Positions 21,712 to 28,999 of a stretch of 54,529 nucleotides of DNA are shown piece by piece. Origin of the DNA: a virus; the IMG/VR virus record IMGVR_UViG_3300035725_000003, positions 1 through 54,529 of that record; one strand, written 5' to 3'. The position numbers were made by a program, and so were the translations under genes. Position 1 is the first letter of the stretch. Every line of letters starts with the position of its first letter. The notes beneath the pieces are model-generated. The model had not been told where the DNA came from. It worked only from the letters and a program-made list of their open reading frames with translations, and did no database searches.

Positions 21712-21873
21712 ATGAGCTACGGCAGATCAACCGGATTTATGTGGGGCCTGAACTGCGGCGTCTGCATCGCATTGGCGATAGCAGTCGACTGGAGAATAAT
21801 CATAGGCAGCGTGATCGCGTGTGCTGCCTGCTGGATATGGCGCAGCAACGACTATCCTCTAACCTCGGGTTAA
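21712..21873 (+). CDS. 53-aa membrane protein
   Basis: Two hydrophobic segments (TGFMWGLNCGVCIALAIAV and IIIGSVIACAACWIW) form a hairpin-like small membrane protein with four Cys. Its last codons and TAA lie in the CTAACCTCGGGTTAAAG boundary element. Function unknown. Confidence 0.68.
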   Translation: MSYGRSTGFMWGLNCGVCIALAIAVDWRIIIGSVIACAACWIWRSNDYPLTSG

Positions 21874-21880
21874 AGTAAAC

Positions 21881-22618
21881 ATGGGCGAGAAAACCGAAAT
21901 TGCTTGGTGCGATTCCACGTTCAATCCGTGGATAGGATGTCAGAAGGTTTCGGCCGGCTGCGACCATTGTTATGCCGAGGCGCTGATGGATACGCGCTAT
22001 GGCAAGGTCGAGTGGGGATCGCATGGCGAGCGCAAGCGCACATCTCCGGCAAACTGGAAGCTGCCGCTGCGATGGGCGAAAGCTGCCAAGGCAGCTGGCG
22101 GCCGGCGGCCGCGCGTGTTCTGTTCGTCGCTCGCTGACGTGTTCGACAACCAAGTCGACCCGTCTTGGCGCATCGATCTGTTCGATTTGATCGGGGAGAC
22201 GGAAGAACTCAACTGGCTGTTGCTGACCAAGCGGCCAGAGAATATCGCCAAGATGCTGCCGACGAACTGGAACGTCGACGACTATTCGAACGTCTGGCTT
22301 GGCACGACATGCGAGGATCAGGCGAACTACGACCGCCGCTGGCCCATCCTGAGCAAGATTCCCGCAGCCGTACATTTCATCAGCTATGAGCCCGCCATCG
22401 GGCCGCTGCGGCTGCACATTGGAGCGAAGCAACCGGATTGGTTGATCTGCGGCGGAGAAAGCGGCGCAGGCTATCGACCGATGCCATGGGAGTGGGCCGC
22501 AGACATCAGCGGAGATTGCGCGCTGCGCCGCGTCGCGTTTTTCATGAAGCAGATGGCTGGCAAAAAGCCAATACCAGATCACCTAATGCTGCGCGAATTT
22601 CCGCTAACGAACTGTTAA
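21881..22618 (+). CDS. DUF5131 (phage Gp37/Gp68-like) protein
   Basis: A 245-residue protein. TEIAWCDSTFNPWIGC followed by SAGCDHCYAE places four Cys near the start, as in the PF07505/DUF5131 family often found in phages. WLGTTCEDQANYDRRWPIL and FISYEPAIGPL are other family blocks. The CxxC-rich start and barrel-like remainder recall radical-SAM or iron-sulfur enzymes. The reaction is not known. Confidence 0.88.
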   Translation: MGEKTEIAWCDSTFNPWIGCQKVSAGCDHCYAEALMDTRYGKVEWGSHGERKRTSPANWKLPLRWAKAAKAAGGRRPRVFCSSLADVFDNQVDPSWRIDLFDLIGETEELNWLLLTKRPENIAKMLPTNWNVDDYSNVWLGTTCEDQANYDRRWPILSKIPAAVHFISYEPAIGPLRLHIGAKQPDWLICGGESGAGYRPMPWEWAADISGDCALRRVAFFMKQMAGKKPIPDHLMLREFPLTNC

Positions 22619-22621
22619 AAC

Positions 22622-22963
22622 ATGTCGATCGTACCCGAAACAATTTCGCCGAAAGAGCTCGCCCAGGCGATGGGCTGGAGTGAAGTTCGGGTGCGCAAGC
22701 TCGCACGCAAGCTTGGCGCGTGCCGCGTTTTGGGTGATGATATGGCACTCCTCAAGGAGGATGTTGCGACAATTCTGGAGGCGACGAAATGCCCCTCAAG
22801 CTCTACCAACGCGGGAAAATCTGGCACTATCGCGGGACCGTTGCCGGCGGTCGGTTACGAGGATCTTGTCAAACAACGGACAAAGATATCGCGGCGCGTG
22901 CGGTTGCCGAGATCGAAAGCCGCGAGTGGAAATGTCGTTTCGATGGGCCTCAAGCGGTCCTGA
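22622..22963 (+). CDS. Excisionase-like HTH protein overlapping the integrase
   Basis: A 113-residue protein. The first 55 residues are a MerR/excisionase-like HTH (TISPKELAQAMGWSEVRVRKLARKLG, then LLKEDVATILEATKCPS). The last 58 are basic (VKQRTKISRRVRLPRSKAA) and encoded entirely over the start of the integrase gene in another frame (175-nt overlap). Xis-type proteins bend DNA and direct integrase to excision. The same overlapping pair seems to recur in rhizobial prophages, judging from remembered sequence patterns. Confidence 0.8.
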   Translation: MSIVPETISPKELAQAMGWSEVRVRKLARKLGACRVLGDDMALLKEDVATILEATKCPSSSTNAGKSGTIAGPLPAVGYEDLVKQRTKISRRVRLPRSKAASGNVVSMGLKRS

Positions 22964-23790
22964 CGTTCGCCCAGGCCGCGAGCCTCTACCGCGCGGCCGG
23001 GCGATCGGATCGCTTCCTTGCTCGGATCGAAGACCATTTCAAGGAAACCCTGGTCAGGGATATCAAGGCGGGCATGATCCGACAGATGGCGGTCGACCTC
23101 TATCCGGGCTGCTCGGGCGCCAGCCGCAACCGCATGGGCATCGTGCCGGCCCAAGCCGTGATCAACCATGCCGCGGAATCCGAGCTGTGCCAGCCGATCA
23201 AGGTGAAGCGGTTCAAGGTCGACGCCAAGATCAAGGAGCCGGTCACCCTGCCATGGCTCCGAGCCTTTCAGGCCGAGGCCTCGCCGGCGATCGCCGCACT
23301 GGCGTTGTTCATGTTTCTGACTGGTGCCCGCGTCGGCGAAGCCATCGCGCTGGAATGGGATGACGTCGACCTCGAGGCCGAGACCGCCATCATCCGACAG
23401 ACCAAGGTCGGGGCCGAGCGCAAGGCACATCTGCCAGTGAGTCTGGTTGCCGCGCTCGCCAACGTGCCGAAGGTGGAGGGCCGGCCCGTGTTCGTCTACC
23501 AGCACCCGGACGATATCGTGCGCGCCTGGTTCGGCGCCATCAAGCGAGCCAGGATCAAGCGCCTGACGCCCCATAGCTGCCGCCACGGCTTCGCTACAGG
23601 GCTTTTGCGCAAGAGGATTGATGTTGTGACGGTCGCCAAGCTGGGCGGCTGGAAGACGCCCGCACAGGTTCTGAAGACCTATGGGCACGCGATCGAGAAC
23701 CGCCGGCTCACCGATGTGCTGATTGACGCAGACTTGACACAGCCGACAGCGACGGACGCGGCAAGTGCTCGCAAGATCAAGGAAATTTGA
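22789..23790 (+). CDS. int: Tyrosine-family integrase
   Basis: A 333-residue recombinase. An arm-binding start (KLYQRGKIWHYRGTVAG) is followed by a core-binding region near 60-140. The catalytic domain has Arg in FLTGARVGEA, HSCRHGF (His-x-x-Arg), the LGGWKTP stretch, and the nucleophile Tyr in VLKTYGHA near residue 300. It integrates the circular genome at a host attB, so the phage is temperate. The start lies inside the excisionase gene. The attP site should be nearby; the 23.8-24.2 kb repeats are candidates. Confidence 0.95.
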   Translation: MPLKLYQRGKIWHYRGTVAGGRLRGSCQTTDKDIAARAVAEIESREWKCRFDGPQAVLTFAQAASLYRAAGRSDRFLARIEDHFKETLVRDIKAGMIRQMAVDLYPGCSGASRNRMGIVPAQAVINHAAESELCQPIKVKRFKVDAKIKEPVTLPWLRAFQAEASPAIAALALFMFLTGARVGEAIALEWDDVDLEAETAIIRQTKVGAERKAHLPVSLVAALANVPKVEGRPVFVYQHPDDIVRAWFGAIKRARIKRLTPHSCRHGFATGLLRKRIDVVTVAKLGGWKTPAQVLKTYGHAIENRRLTDVLIDADLTQPTATDAASARKIKEI

Positions 23791-23791
23791 G

Positions 23792-23827
23792 TTAGCCGTG
23801 TCCCCTTCAGAGGACCATGGCTAAATA
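23792..23827. other. Interrupted inverted repeat after int
   Basis: TTAGCC-gt-GTCC-ccttcaga-GGAC-cat-GGCTAA forms a two-part stem just past the integrase stop. No T-tract follows. It could be a post-int processing hairpin (as sib acts on lambda int mRNA) or part of attP. Confidence 0.4.
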
Positions 23828-23861
23828 GGAAATTTGTGAGATATCATAGGGGTTAGACAAA

Positions 23862-24116
23862 ATGTCAGACGGTAAAACTGAAGAAAATACCATGAACGAA
23901 GGACGATCAAAGGCCGGGATTGACACACAGGTGACACGCGGCCGTTCTGGGCCCGTTCCCTACGAAGTGGTCGATTATCGCGGTGAGATCCACGGGCCAT
24001 TCCGCAGCGTTATTGAGGCATTCGCCTATGCCGACGCCAAGTGGCCCGACCAGGAGCAGGACGAAGACCGCACCGGCCAGGGCTGGGACGTTCAGGTCGT
24101 CGGCTGCGATAGCTGA
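23862..24116 (+). CDS. Hypothetical protein
   Basis: An 84-residue acidic protein. VPYEVVDYRGEIHGPFRSVIEAFAYADAK is a two-strand/helix unit seen in small phage proteins of unknown role. A second in-frame ATG is at 23892. First gene after int. Confidence 0.65.
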   Translation: MSDGKTEENTMNEGRSKAGIDTQVTRGRSGPVPYEVVDYRGEIHGPFRSVIEAFAYADAKWPDQEQDEDRTGQGWDVQVVGCDS

Positions 24117-24157
24117 AACGGCAAGTTAATGCGGTTTTTTGTAACATTTCGTGATAA

Positions 24158-24191
24158 TAGGACATATTGACCTATAGGACAAAATGACCTA
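24158..24191. repeat. Tandem 17-bp semi-palindromic repeats
   Basis: Two abutting copies, TAGGACATATTGACCTA (24158-24174) and TAGGACAAAATGACCTA (24175-24191), are identical at 15 of 17 positions. Each has inverted TAGG/CCTA ends. They lie in an AT-rich gap between two genes downstream of int. Candidates: arm-type sites for Int/Xis, an operator, or an iteron. Confidence 0.6.
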
Positions 24192-24221
24192 CATTTGGTT
24201 CATCAGCAACGGAGCAAGCAA

Positions 24222-24377
24222 ATGACCAACGAACAAATCGAACGCAGCGTAGAAATCAAGTCCAACGCGGCCGATAGTGCTCTGATGAATGGCCGTATGA
24301 CCCAAGCGCAGTACGACCTTCACATGAGGGCGCTCAATCGTTGGGCCGACATGAAATATTCGAAAGCGAGGGGTTAA
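24222..24377 (+). CDS. 51-aa hypothetical protein
   Basis: A small charged helical protein (TNEQIERSVEIKSNAADSAL; YDLHMRALNRWADMK). GGAG lies upstream. Its transcription start probably lies in the AT-rich repeat region just before it. Confidence 0.62.
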   Translation: MTNEQIERSVEIKSNAADSALMNGRMTQAQYDLHMRALNRWADMKYSKARG

Positions 24378-24380
24378 ACC

Positions 24381-24659
24381 GTGGAAACCGCAGAAAAGCT
24401 CATCACGGACCTTCGTCGCCAGCGCGACGAAGCGGCCGCTCGTGGTGATCACGCGGAGGCTCTGATACTCAATGATCGAATCCGCGATCTCAAGGATGGT
24501 CGCATAAGCCCAACCGTTGAGACGGTCACAAGGCAATTCGAAAGCGCACTGGCGCGCAAGCGATATATCCGACCCCAAAATGTTGGTGAATGCCCCGGAT
24601 GCTTCCGCAAGTCGATTGGTTGTTCCAGTCCAGATTGCCCGATGGTGACAGCCTCGTGA
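24381..24659 (+). CDS. Small protein with helical arm and zinc-like tail
   Basis: A 92-residue protein with a GTG start 3 nt after the upstream stop. Helix AEKLITDLRRQRDEAAARG, basic middle, then CPGCFRKSIGCSSPDC with four Cys, a probable zinc knuckle. Its stop overlaps the next GTG (GTGA). Confidence 0.65.
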   Translation: METAEKLITDLRRQRDEAAARGDHAEALILNDRIRDLKDGRISPTVETVTRQFESALARKRYIRPQNVGECPGCFRKSIGCSSPDCPMVTAS

Positions 24660-24847
24660 CCCCCACTCAATACAAAGCTGCCATCAAGGCCCTCGGTCTC
24701 TCTCAGAGAGCCGCAGGTGCCTTTCTTGGAGTTGAAGAACGCCAGAGCCGGCGCTGGATAGCCGGGGATTCAGCAATCCCGGAAAGTGTCGCGAAGTTGC
24801 TGCGGCTAATGATCAAGATGAACCTTAAGAGGGAAGATGTTCTTTAA
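24656..24847 (+). CDS. Small HTH protein
   Basis: A 63-residue protein from a GTG that overlaps the upstream stop. QYKAAIKALGLSQRAAGAFLG then VEERQSRRWIAGDSAIP is an HTH resembling DUF2150/antitoxin-like regulators in phages. Fourth small HTH protein of this operon. Confidence 0.72.
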   Translation: MTPTQYKAAIKALGLSQRAAGAFLGVEERQSRRWIAGDSAIPESVAKLLRLMIKMNLKREDVL

Positions 24848-24868
24848 CGCGTCGTCAGGGAGAATGTC

Positions 24869-25198
24869 ATGATCGAAGGTTGCATCATCTGCGCGAACGG
24901 CAACGACCTACCAGATGGCGAGCATTGCTGCGCCTGCGGTCGAGAAGGGACGGCAGTGGGCCTGCGCTCGGCCGTGATCAAGGCTCGCGGAAGGCAAGAG
25001 CCGCCTACTGTTCCGATTGAACTGGTGCGCCATCCGCCGACAAGTGAAATACAAATCGGCTATGACCTCGCCAGGGAAGACAAGGACGACCTTACCGTCG
25101 TCACCGTGACCCGAGTCTTTGAAAACGGTTTCAAGGTTCTGTTCTCACTCCAAGGGGAAGACGCCGAAGCATTCATTGATGCTTGGAACCGGCGTTAA
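24869..25198 (+). CDS. Zinc-ribbon protein with alpha/beta tail
   Basis: A 109-residue protein. CIICANGNDLPDGEHCCACG (residues 5-24) is a zinc-ribbon-like Cys set; the second half is strand-rich (DDLTVVTVTRVFENGFKVLF). Function unknown. Confidence 0.68.
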   Translation: MIEGCIICANGNDLPDGEHCCACGREGTAVGLRSAVIKARGRQEPPTVPIELVRHPPTSEIQIGYDLAREDKDDLTVVTVTRVFENGFKVLFSLQGEDAEAFIDAWNRR

Positions 25199-25218
25199 TA
25201 GACAGGTAGGGAAACAAC

Positions 25219-25410
25219 ATGACCGCCGTTTGGTGCGTGAAACATCGGGACGGGTATTGCGCGATCAGAACCGGCAAACCCTTCAAAGAAGGCAAGGATC
25301 AGGTGTTCACCAAATGCCAGCACTGGATTATCTTCCCGTGGGGATGCGAAGAACGCGAACCGACATGCCTAGAATGTCTTGAGATTCTTGAAACGGCAAA
25401 AGGTCATTAA
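25219..25410 (+). CDS. Small Cys-containing protein
   Basis: A 63-residue protein with Cys at WCVKHRDGYCA, KCQHW, GCEE and CLECLE. The spacing fits two metal-binding pairs. The fold resembles short phage zinc proteins. Not recognised. Confidence 0.65.
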   Translation: MTAVWCVKHRDGYCAIRTGKPFKEGKDQVFTKCQHWIIFPWGCEEREPTCLECLEILETAKGH

Positions 25411-25424
25411 TAGGAACCGAGAAC

Positions 25425-25529
25425 ATGCGAGACGATGAAATTATGGATGTGGTGATTAGGGTCTGGGGGACCGCTATCATGGTGATCGGTGTCGTTATCG
25501 GCTGGCAACTCCACAGCGTTTTTAGGTAG
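25425..25529 (+). CDS. 34-aa single-pass membrane protein
   Basis: An acidic start (MRDDEIMD) is followed by one membrane helix (WGTAIMVIGVVIGW) and a short basic tail. AACCGAGAAC precedes the ATG. Too short for homology, but in operon with good spacing. Confidence 0.55.
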   Translation: MRDDEIMDVVIRVWGTAIMVIGVVIGWQLHSVFR

Positions 25530-25538
25530 TTAACGCCA

Positions 25539-25730
25539 ATGGTTGACCCGCGCTACTACGTCCAGTCTTCTCAGGTACGCGGCGAGCGGCGCGCATATTG
25601 GATTGAGGAACGCGACGAAAAACACGGCATCCGATATGGGCGCAGATGCATCGAAGATTTTGGAACGAACAAGCGCAAGGCTGAAAAGCGCTGCGCTGAA
25701 CTTAATCAGCAGCAAAGGAAAGAGACATGA
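25539..25730 (+). CDS. Small basic hypothetical protein
   Basis: A 63-residue protein with alternating Arg/Glu (YWIEERDEKHGIRYGRRC; NKRKAEKRCAELNQQQRKE). It resembles single-strand nucleic-acid-binding peptides in charge only. Stop coupled to the next start (ATGA). Confidence 0.62.
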   Translation: MVDPRYYVQSSQVRGERRAYWIEERDEKHGIRYGRRCIEDFGTNKRKAEKRCAELNQQQRKET

Positions 25731-25969
25731 GCGTTCGATGCAATGACTGTGGCGCGGTCGCCAGTTACGGGCATGAGGTCGGCCACAAGAGCGGTTGCCC
25801 TTCCTTGAAGGGTGAACGGATACGCCGAATCCATTCAGCACTGCTGTCGAAAGGCGGTGATGACGGCACCTGCACGACCGGACTTCCTGTGCCATATCCC
25901 TTCTGCCGAACTCCGGAGAAGTGCGCCGGCAAGGGCTATTGCCCAAATGAGTATGCCTGCAACGATTAG
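25727..25969 (+). CDS. Small protein with zinc-like start and PYPFCRTP tail
   Basis: An 80-residue protein. Cys pairs in CNDCGAVA near residue 5 and a Cys in SGCPS; the tail PYPFCRTPEKCAGKGYCPN almost repeats that of the 20572-20766 protein. The bodies differ, so the tail is a shared module. Confidence 0.7.
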   Translation: MSVRCNDCGAVASYGHEVGHKSGCPSLKGERIRRIHSALLSKGGDDGTCTTGLPVPYPFCRTPEKCAGKGYCPNEYACND

Positions 25970-25996
25970 CCTTAACATCACATCAGAGGAAACGCC

Positions 25997-26089
25997 GTGA
26001 CGCCTATGAATATGCTGCATGACCCGGCGTGGTGGATTGCGACCGTCGCTTTAATCGCCGCCGTTTGTTACTGCTGGAGTTATCGATGA
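25997..26089 (+). CDS. 30-aa membrane peptide
   Basis: A GTG (or ATG 26006) start and one membrane helix (WWIATVALIAAVCYCW). AGAGGAAAC precedes it, and its stop overlaps the next ATG (ATGA). Function unknown. Confidence 0.52.
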   Translation: MTPMNMLHDPAWWIATVALIAAVCYCWSYR

Positions 26090-26280
26090 CCAAAGGCAAA
26101 CGATACTACGGCGCCGACGCGCCGCGCTCGACTGGACCTCATCCAGATCAACTGGCGGATGAGATGGAGGCTGCGCGGACCCGCGATACCATGGACAAAA
26201 TTTATGCCATGACACCTGACGAAGTGAACCAATTCCTCGGCGACCATTTCCGCAGATTGTGCAGCAAGAAGATTCCTTAA
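26086..26280 (+). CDS. Small hypothetical protein
   Basis: A 64-residue protein: basic start (TKGKRYYGAD), then helices PDQLADEMEAARTRDTMDKIY and DEVNQFLGDHFRRL. Not recognised. Its end lies in the TTAACGGTGAGTTAAAGGA boundary element. Confidence 0.65.
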   Translation: MTKGKRYYGADAPRSTGPHPDQLADEMEAARTRDTMDKIYAMTPDEVNQFLGDHFRRLCSKKIP

Positions 26281-26298
26281 CGGTGAGTTAAAGGAACC

Positions 26299-26544
26299 AT
26301 GATGCCGAACAAAATGAATGCTGCGGAGATCGTGCGGGTAGCGATCATTTGGGCAGAAGAAAGCATGTGCGAGATGATCCATGGATGTAGCCATGACGAC
26401 CCATACCGGAAGCAAGTGCAAGATCTGCTGAAGCAGATGCGGACCTATCGAAATCGCCGTTTTGGGAAGCCTCGCGATCCGTTCGAAGGCGGGAAATTGC
26501 TGGGGTTGGACGAACTGCGAAAACTTCCGCCAACTGTTCTTTAA
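26299..26544 (+). CDS. Hypothetical protein, last of the rightward operon
   Basis: An 81-residue protein with a helix EIVRVAIIWAEESMCEMIH and a basic middle YRKQVQDLLKQMRTYRNRRFG. It converges with the end of the late operon; only 17 bp separate their stops and I see no clear terminator between them. Confidence 0.68.
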   Translation: MMPNKMNAAEIVRVAIIWAEESMCEMIHGCSHDDPYRKQVQDLLKQMRTYRNRRFGKPRDPFEGGKLLGLDELRKLPPTVL

Positions 26545-26561
26545 TAAGCTATGAATGCAGA

Positions 26562-26690
26562 TCACCCACCGAAGAACAAAGTCCATATCCCACCGATGAT
26601 CGCGAATGGCGAGATGCCTATCACCGCGAGTACAAGCAATCCGATGAGCGGCACGATCAGGATTGCTGCAGACATCGGCGAGGCTCCCAT
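26562..26690 (-). CDS. 42-aa membrane protein, last of the late operon
   Basis: Two hydrophobic stretches (SAAILIVPLIGLLVLAVIGI and FAIIGGIWTLFF) and almost no charge. GGAGAG lies upstream of ATG 26690. It ends the leftward late operon. Small size and location next to lysis-type membrane genes allow a holin or spanin-helper role, unproven. Confidence 0.65.
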   Translation of the reverse strand: MGASPMSAAILIVPLIGLLVLAVIGISPFAIIGGIWTLFFGG

Positions 26691-26710
26691 GATTCATTCT
26701 CTCCTTTGAT

Positions 26711-27079
26711 TTAGGTCATACTCCCCGGCATGAAACACCGGACCCTGTTCAACTTGCCGTCAGTGCGCCAGGGCCAGACCATCGTGGGCCCAGCCCGGTT
26801 CGGGCCTTCGACGACAGCGGAATCGGGAACGTCGACCCATTCCCCCTCCAGCCGCACGCGATAGTGGCCATCCTTCGTTTCCCAGTCGACGTCATCAAGC
26901 CGCATCGCTTCTGCTTCCTCGCAACACGGGGACTTGCTCGCACTTTGCAGGCTCTTGAACCATCCGTCGAGATCGGGACGGGCGTGATCGTGACCGAACG
27001 CGGCATGCCAGGCGAAGATGACCAGCGTAAGAACGAAGATGACGGCGACCTCCGTCGCCCGGCGGGTAGCGTGTTTCAT
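26711..27079 (-). CDS. Exported hypothetical protein
   Basis: A 122-residue protein. An N-terminal membrane or signal segment (VAVIFVLTLVIFAWHAAFG) precedes a periplasmic domain with LQSASKSPCCEEAEAM, a WETKDGHYRVRL strand pair, and the end VRCFMPGSMT. Three Cys may form disulfides. I recall similar proteins from rhizobial phages and prophages but know no function. Confidence 0.75.
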   Translation of the reverse strand: MKHATRRATEVAVIFVLTLVIFAWHAAFGHDHARPDLDGWFKSLQSASKSPCCEEAEAMRLDDVDWETKDGHYRVRLEGEWVDVPDSAVVEGPNRAGPTMVWPWRTDGKLNRVRCFMPGSMT

Positions 27080-27093
27080 TGGTGTCTTTGCTG

Positions 27094-27513
27094 TCAGCCG
27101 TGAGGATTGACGATGGTGTAACCTGCAATCGAGCGCGCGTGAACTCGGGTCAGGCGACCGCCTGAATTCGCGTCGAAGGCCTGCCAGATATTGCCGCCCA
27201 GGTGTGCCTCGAGCACGAACACATGGTGACGCCTGACCGCGACCATGCCGGAGGCCGGCGTAGTGCGGGGGAACCGGAACCAGTTGGCGGCAAGCCAAAG
27301 TTCACGTATCGCATGCCCGAACACCCGCACCGAGGCGCCACAGCCGCAGAAGGCACGGCGCGGGCAACCGGGCGGGTGGGCAACAATCTGGCTGGATAGG
27401 CCGTAGGAAGCCGCCAGAGCGCGCGTGGTGCGATGTCTTGCGAATGCTGGCACAGTGGCGCAGGACGAAATGAGCGCGCACAAGCACGCCGCCAGAAACA
27501 GACGGAGCATCAA
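27094..27513 (-). CDS. Putative lipoprotein, possible NlpC/CHAP-like envelope protein
   Basis: A 139-residue protein. The lipobox-type signal LCALISSC ends at about residue 18. The mature part has GCPRRAFCGCGASVRVFG, a Trp-rich stretch (ELWLAANWFRF) and a late His region (RHHVFVLEAHLGG). One Cys plus His in a small exported domain could be a degenerate CHAP-type hydrolase, but the catalytic pair is not certain. Start at 27513 or 27510. Confidence 0.68.
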   Translation of the reverse strand: MMLRLFLAACLCALISSCATVPAFARHRTTRALAASYGLSSQIVAHPPGCPRRAFCGCGASVRVFGHAIRELWLAANWFRFPRTTPASGMVAVRRHHVFVLEAHLGGNIWQAFDANSGGRLTRVHARSIAGYTIVNPHG

Positions 27514-27540
27514 ACCTACCTTTGGTAGTGGAGAATTACG

Positions 27541-27621
27541 TCAGAACGGGCCGTTGACGGCACACAGGAACCCGGCGATTCCTCCGGCCAAACCGGCGAA
27601 CACAAACCACGGGCAGATCAT
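27541..27621 (-). CDS. 26-aa membrane peptide
   Basis: A short frame with one Gly/Ala-rich helix (WFVFAGLAGGIAGFLCAV). It starts 1 nt past the stop of the 27622 gene. Weak evidence: location and hydrophobicity only. Confidence 0.4.
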   Translation of the reverse strand: MICPWFVFAGLAGGIAGFLCAVNGPF

Positions 27622-28002
27622 CTAGGGATGCCTGCGGAGGATCGAGATCAGACGGCGCAAGGGCGTCGGCATGTATCTGACCTCAAATTCGCGGTATCCG
27701 CTTCCGCTGAACGGCGGTTGGCGCAGGTACAGTGAAACGATGTTCACGCTGAGGATAAAAATTCCTGCCCAGATAAGTCCTACGTCAAACCACGATGGCG
27801 ACCACACTGTAAACCAGCCGCAGACCACCGTGATGACAAGGTATACCTGTCCGGCAAGGAACGTCCCGCGGCGGGACCACCGCACCCATTCAGGATCCTT
27901 GCGATTAAGCGAATCGAAGTCAACCTGGCGTATGACGTACTCAAGGACCACCATCTCGATCATGGCGGAGAGCGCATACGCATAAAGGACTAGGTCATTC
28001 AT
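27622..28002 (-). CDS. Multi-pass membrane protein
   Basis: A 126-residue protein with three to four membrane helices (YAYALSAMIEMVVLEYVI, FLAGQVYLVITVVCGWFTV, GLIWAGIFILSVNIVSLYL) and a basic tail (RRLISILRRH). A holin or superinfection protein is possible. It overlaps the upstream membrane gene by 8 nt, so they form a pair. Confidence 0.7.
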   Translation of the reverse strand: MNDLVLYAYALSAMIEMVVLEYVIRQVDFDSLNRKDPEWVRWSRRGTFLAGQVYLVITVVCGWFTVWSPSWFDVGLIWAGIFILSVNIVSLYLRQPPFSGSGYREFEVRYMPTPLRRLISILRRHP

Positions 28003-28342
28003 TCTTGGCCCTTCCGAACTGCCTCAGCTTTCGCAGCAGAAACCTGTTGGTCAGGTAGCAATATTCAATCCCCCCCATCCCAATGAAAAGCGCAACGACC
28101 TCGGGCGGAAACTGCCTCACCAGAGCAAGGAATTGCGGCGTAAAGTATGTCAACGCCAGTGCCGAATAGTTCGCTACGAGGAGTACAGGCTTGACCAGGA
28201 CACCCCCCGATATCGCACCAACAACGATGTACCCTACCGCGTTCCCTGGTTTAAACTTGCGGTCGAAGAAAATTCGGATGATCCCGCCGAGCAAGCCAAA
28301 GAGCAGGTATATGACACTGAAGGTGGCGACGTCATGCAGCAT
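27995..28342 (-). CDS. Multi-pass membrane protein
   Basis: A 115-residue protein with helices VATFSVIYLLFGLLGGIIR, AVGYIVVGAISGGVLV, and a third near ALFIGMGGIEYCYL, with basic ends (RFLLRKLRQFGRAK). Basic C-terminus and three helices fit class I holins, but small membrane proteins abound here. ATG 28342 rather than 28357 matches the likely membrane start. Confidence 0.65.
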   Translation of the reverse strand: MLHDVATFSVIYLLFGLLGGIIRIFFDRKFKPGNAVGYIVVGAISGGVLVKPVLLVANYSALALTYFTPQFLALVRQFPPEVVALFIGMGGIEYCYLTNRFLLRKLRQFGRAKNE

Positions 28343-28877
28343 CGTGTCCCTGCGCAATGTGAGCGAGGAAAGCGGGGTCGTCTCGCGTAATGATGCGGGT
28401 ACGCTGGTCGGCCAGCAACTCCTGATGCAGAATCAGCGGGTTGACGTAGTGGCCTGGGATTGGCATCGGACGCGGCCACCATCGTGGCGCGTCTTTGTCC
28501 ATTCCAATCCCCCGCAAAGCGTCGTGGATCAGGGCCGAGCAGAAGACGTGATGCTCGGCGTGCATGTCGATGCCGAAGTGCATGAAGTTCGCGATTCCTG
28601 GATAGTCGTACTTCTCGCCCAGCACCTTCGGAGAGCGAAGATAGTGCTCAAACGCTGCGCTCATCTCGTCATCGGCCGGGAGTTCGAACAGGATCTCCTT
28701 GACGAACTTCCCGCCGTCGTAGTCGAGTGGCCGCTCCTGAACGCCACCTTCGGCGAAAGCGCCGATCACCGTTCCGCCCTTCATGACGCCTTCGCCGTGC
28801 GCCACCACGCCACCGATGTTCTTGAGAATCGCCCATGAGAGCGGATCGTCGTGGCAAACTAGGCGGGGGTAGATCAT
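28332..28877 (-). CDS. Permuted papain-like (NlpC/P60-type) peptidase/amidase
   Basis: A 181-residue protein. His27 in VVAHGEG, the strand TVIGAFAEGGVQ, YDYPG (90-94) and Cys113 in HHVFCSALIHDAL match the circularly permuted papain fold of YiiX/YaeF-like enzymes, where His comes first and the catalytic Cys later. Such enzymes cut peptide or ester bonds in cell-wall or lipid substrates. Near the endolysin it could be a second lysis enzyme or modify the envelope. No signal peptide. Confidence 0.65.
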   Translation of the reverse strand: MIYPRLVCHDDPLSWAILKNIGGVVAHGEGVMKGGTVIGAFAEGGVQERPLDYDGGKFVKEILFELPADDEMSAAFEHYLRSPKVLGEKYDYPGIANFMHFGIDMHAEHHVFCSALIHDALRGIGMDKDAPRWWPRPMPIPGHYVNPLILHQELLADQRTRIITRDDPAFLAHIAQGHDAA

Positions 28878-28999
28878 CGGTCAGACTTCCTTGTGTTCTT
28901 CTCTATCTGGCAGATCCGGTAGATGTGGATACAGGTGGCCGGGATACCGAACACCACTCCGATCACCGCACAGATAGCTGTGATCCACTGCGGGGTCAT
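28874..28999 (-). CDS. 41-aa membrane protein
   Basis: One helix (WITAICAVIGVVFGIPATCI) with a basic C-terminal tail (YRICQIEKNTRKSD). ATGA overlaps on both sides place it firmly in the operon. The size and a tail rich in Lys/Arg resemble a pinholin-type protein; unproven. Confidence 0.65.
   Translation of the reverse strand: MTPQWITAICAVIGVVFGIPATCIHIYRICQIEKNTRKSDR

Noticed and set aside
22855-23688. 277-codon minus-strand frame opposite the integrase
   Set aside because: Shadow of the conserved integrase catalytic domain.
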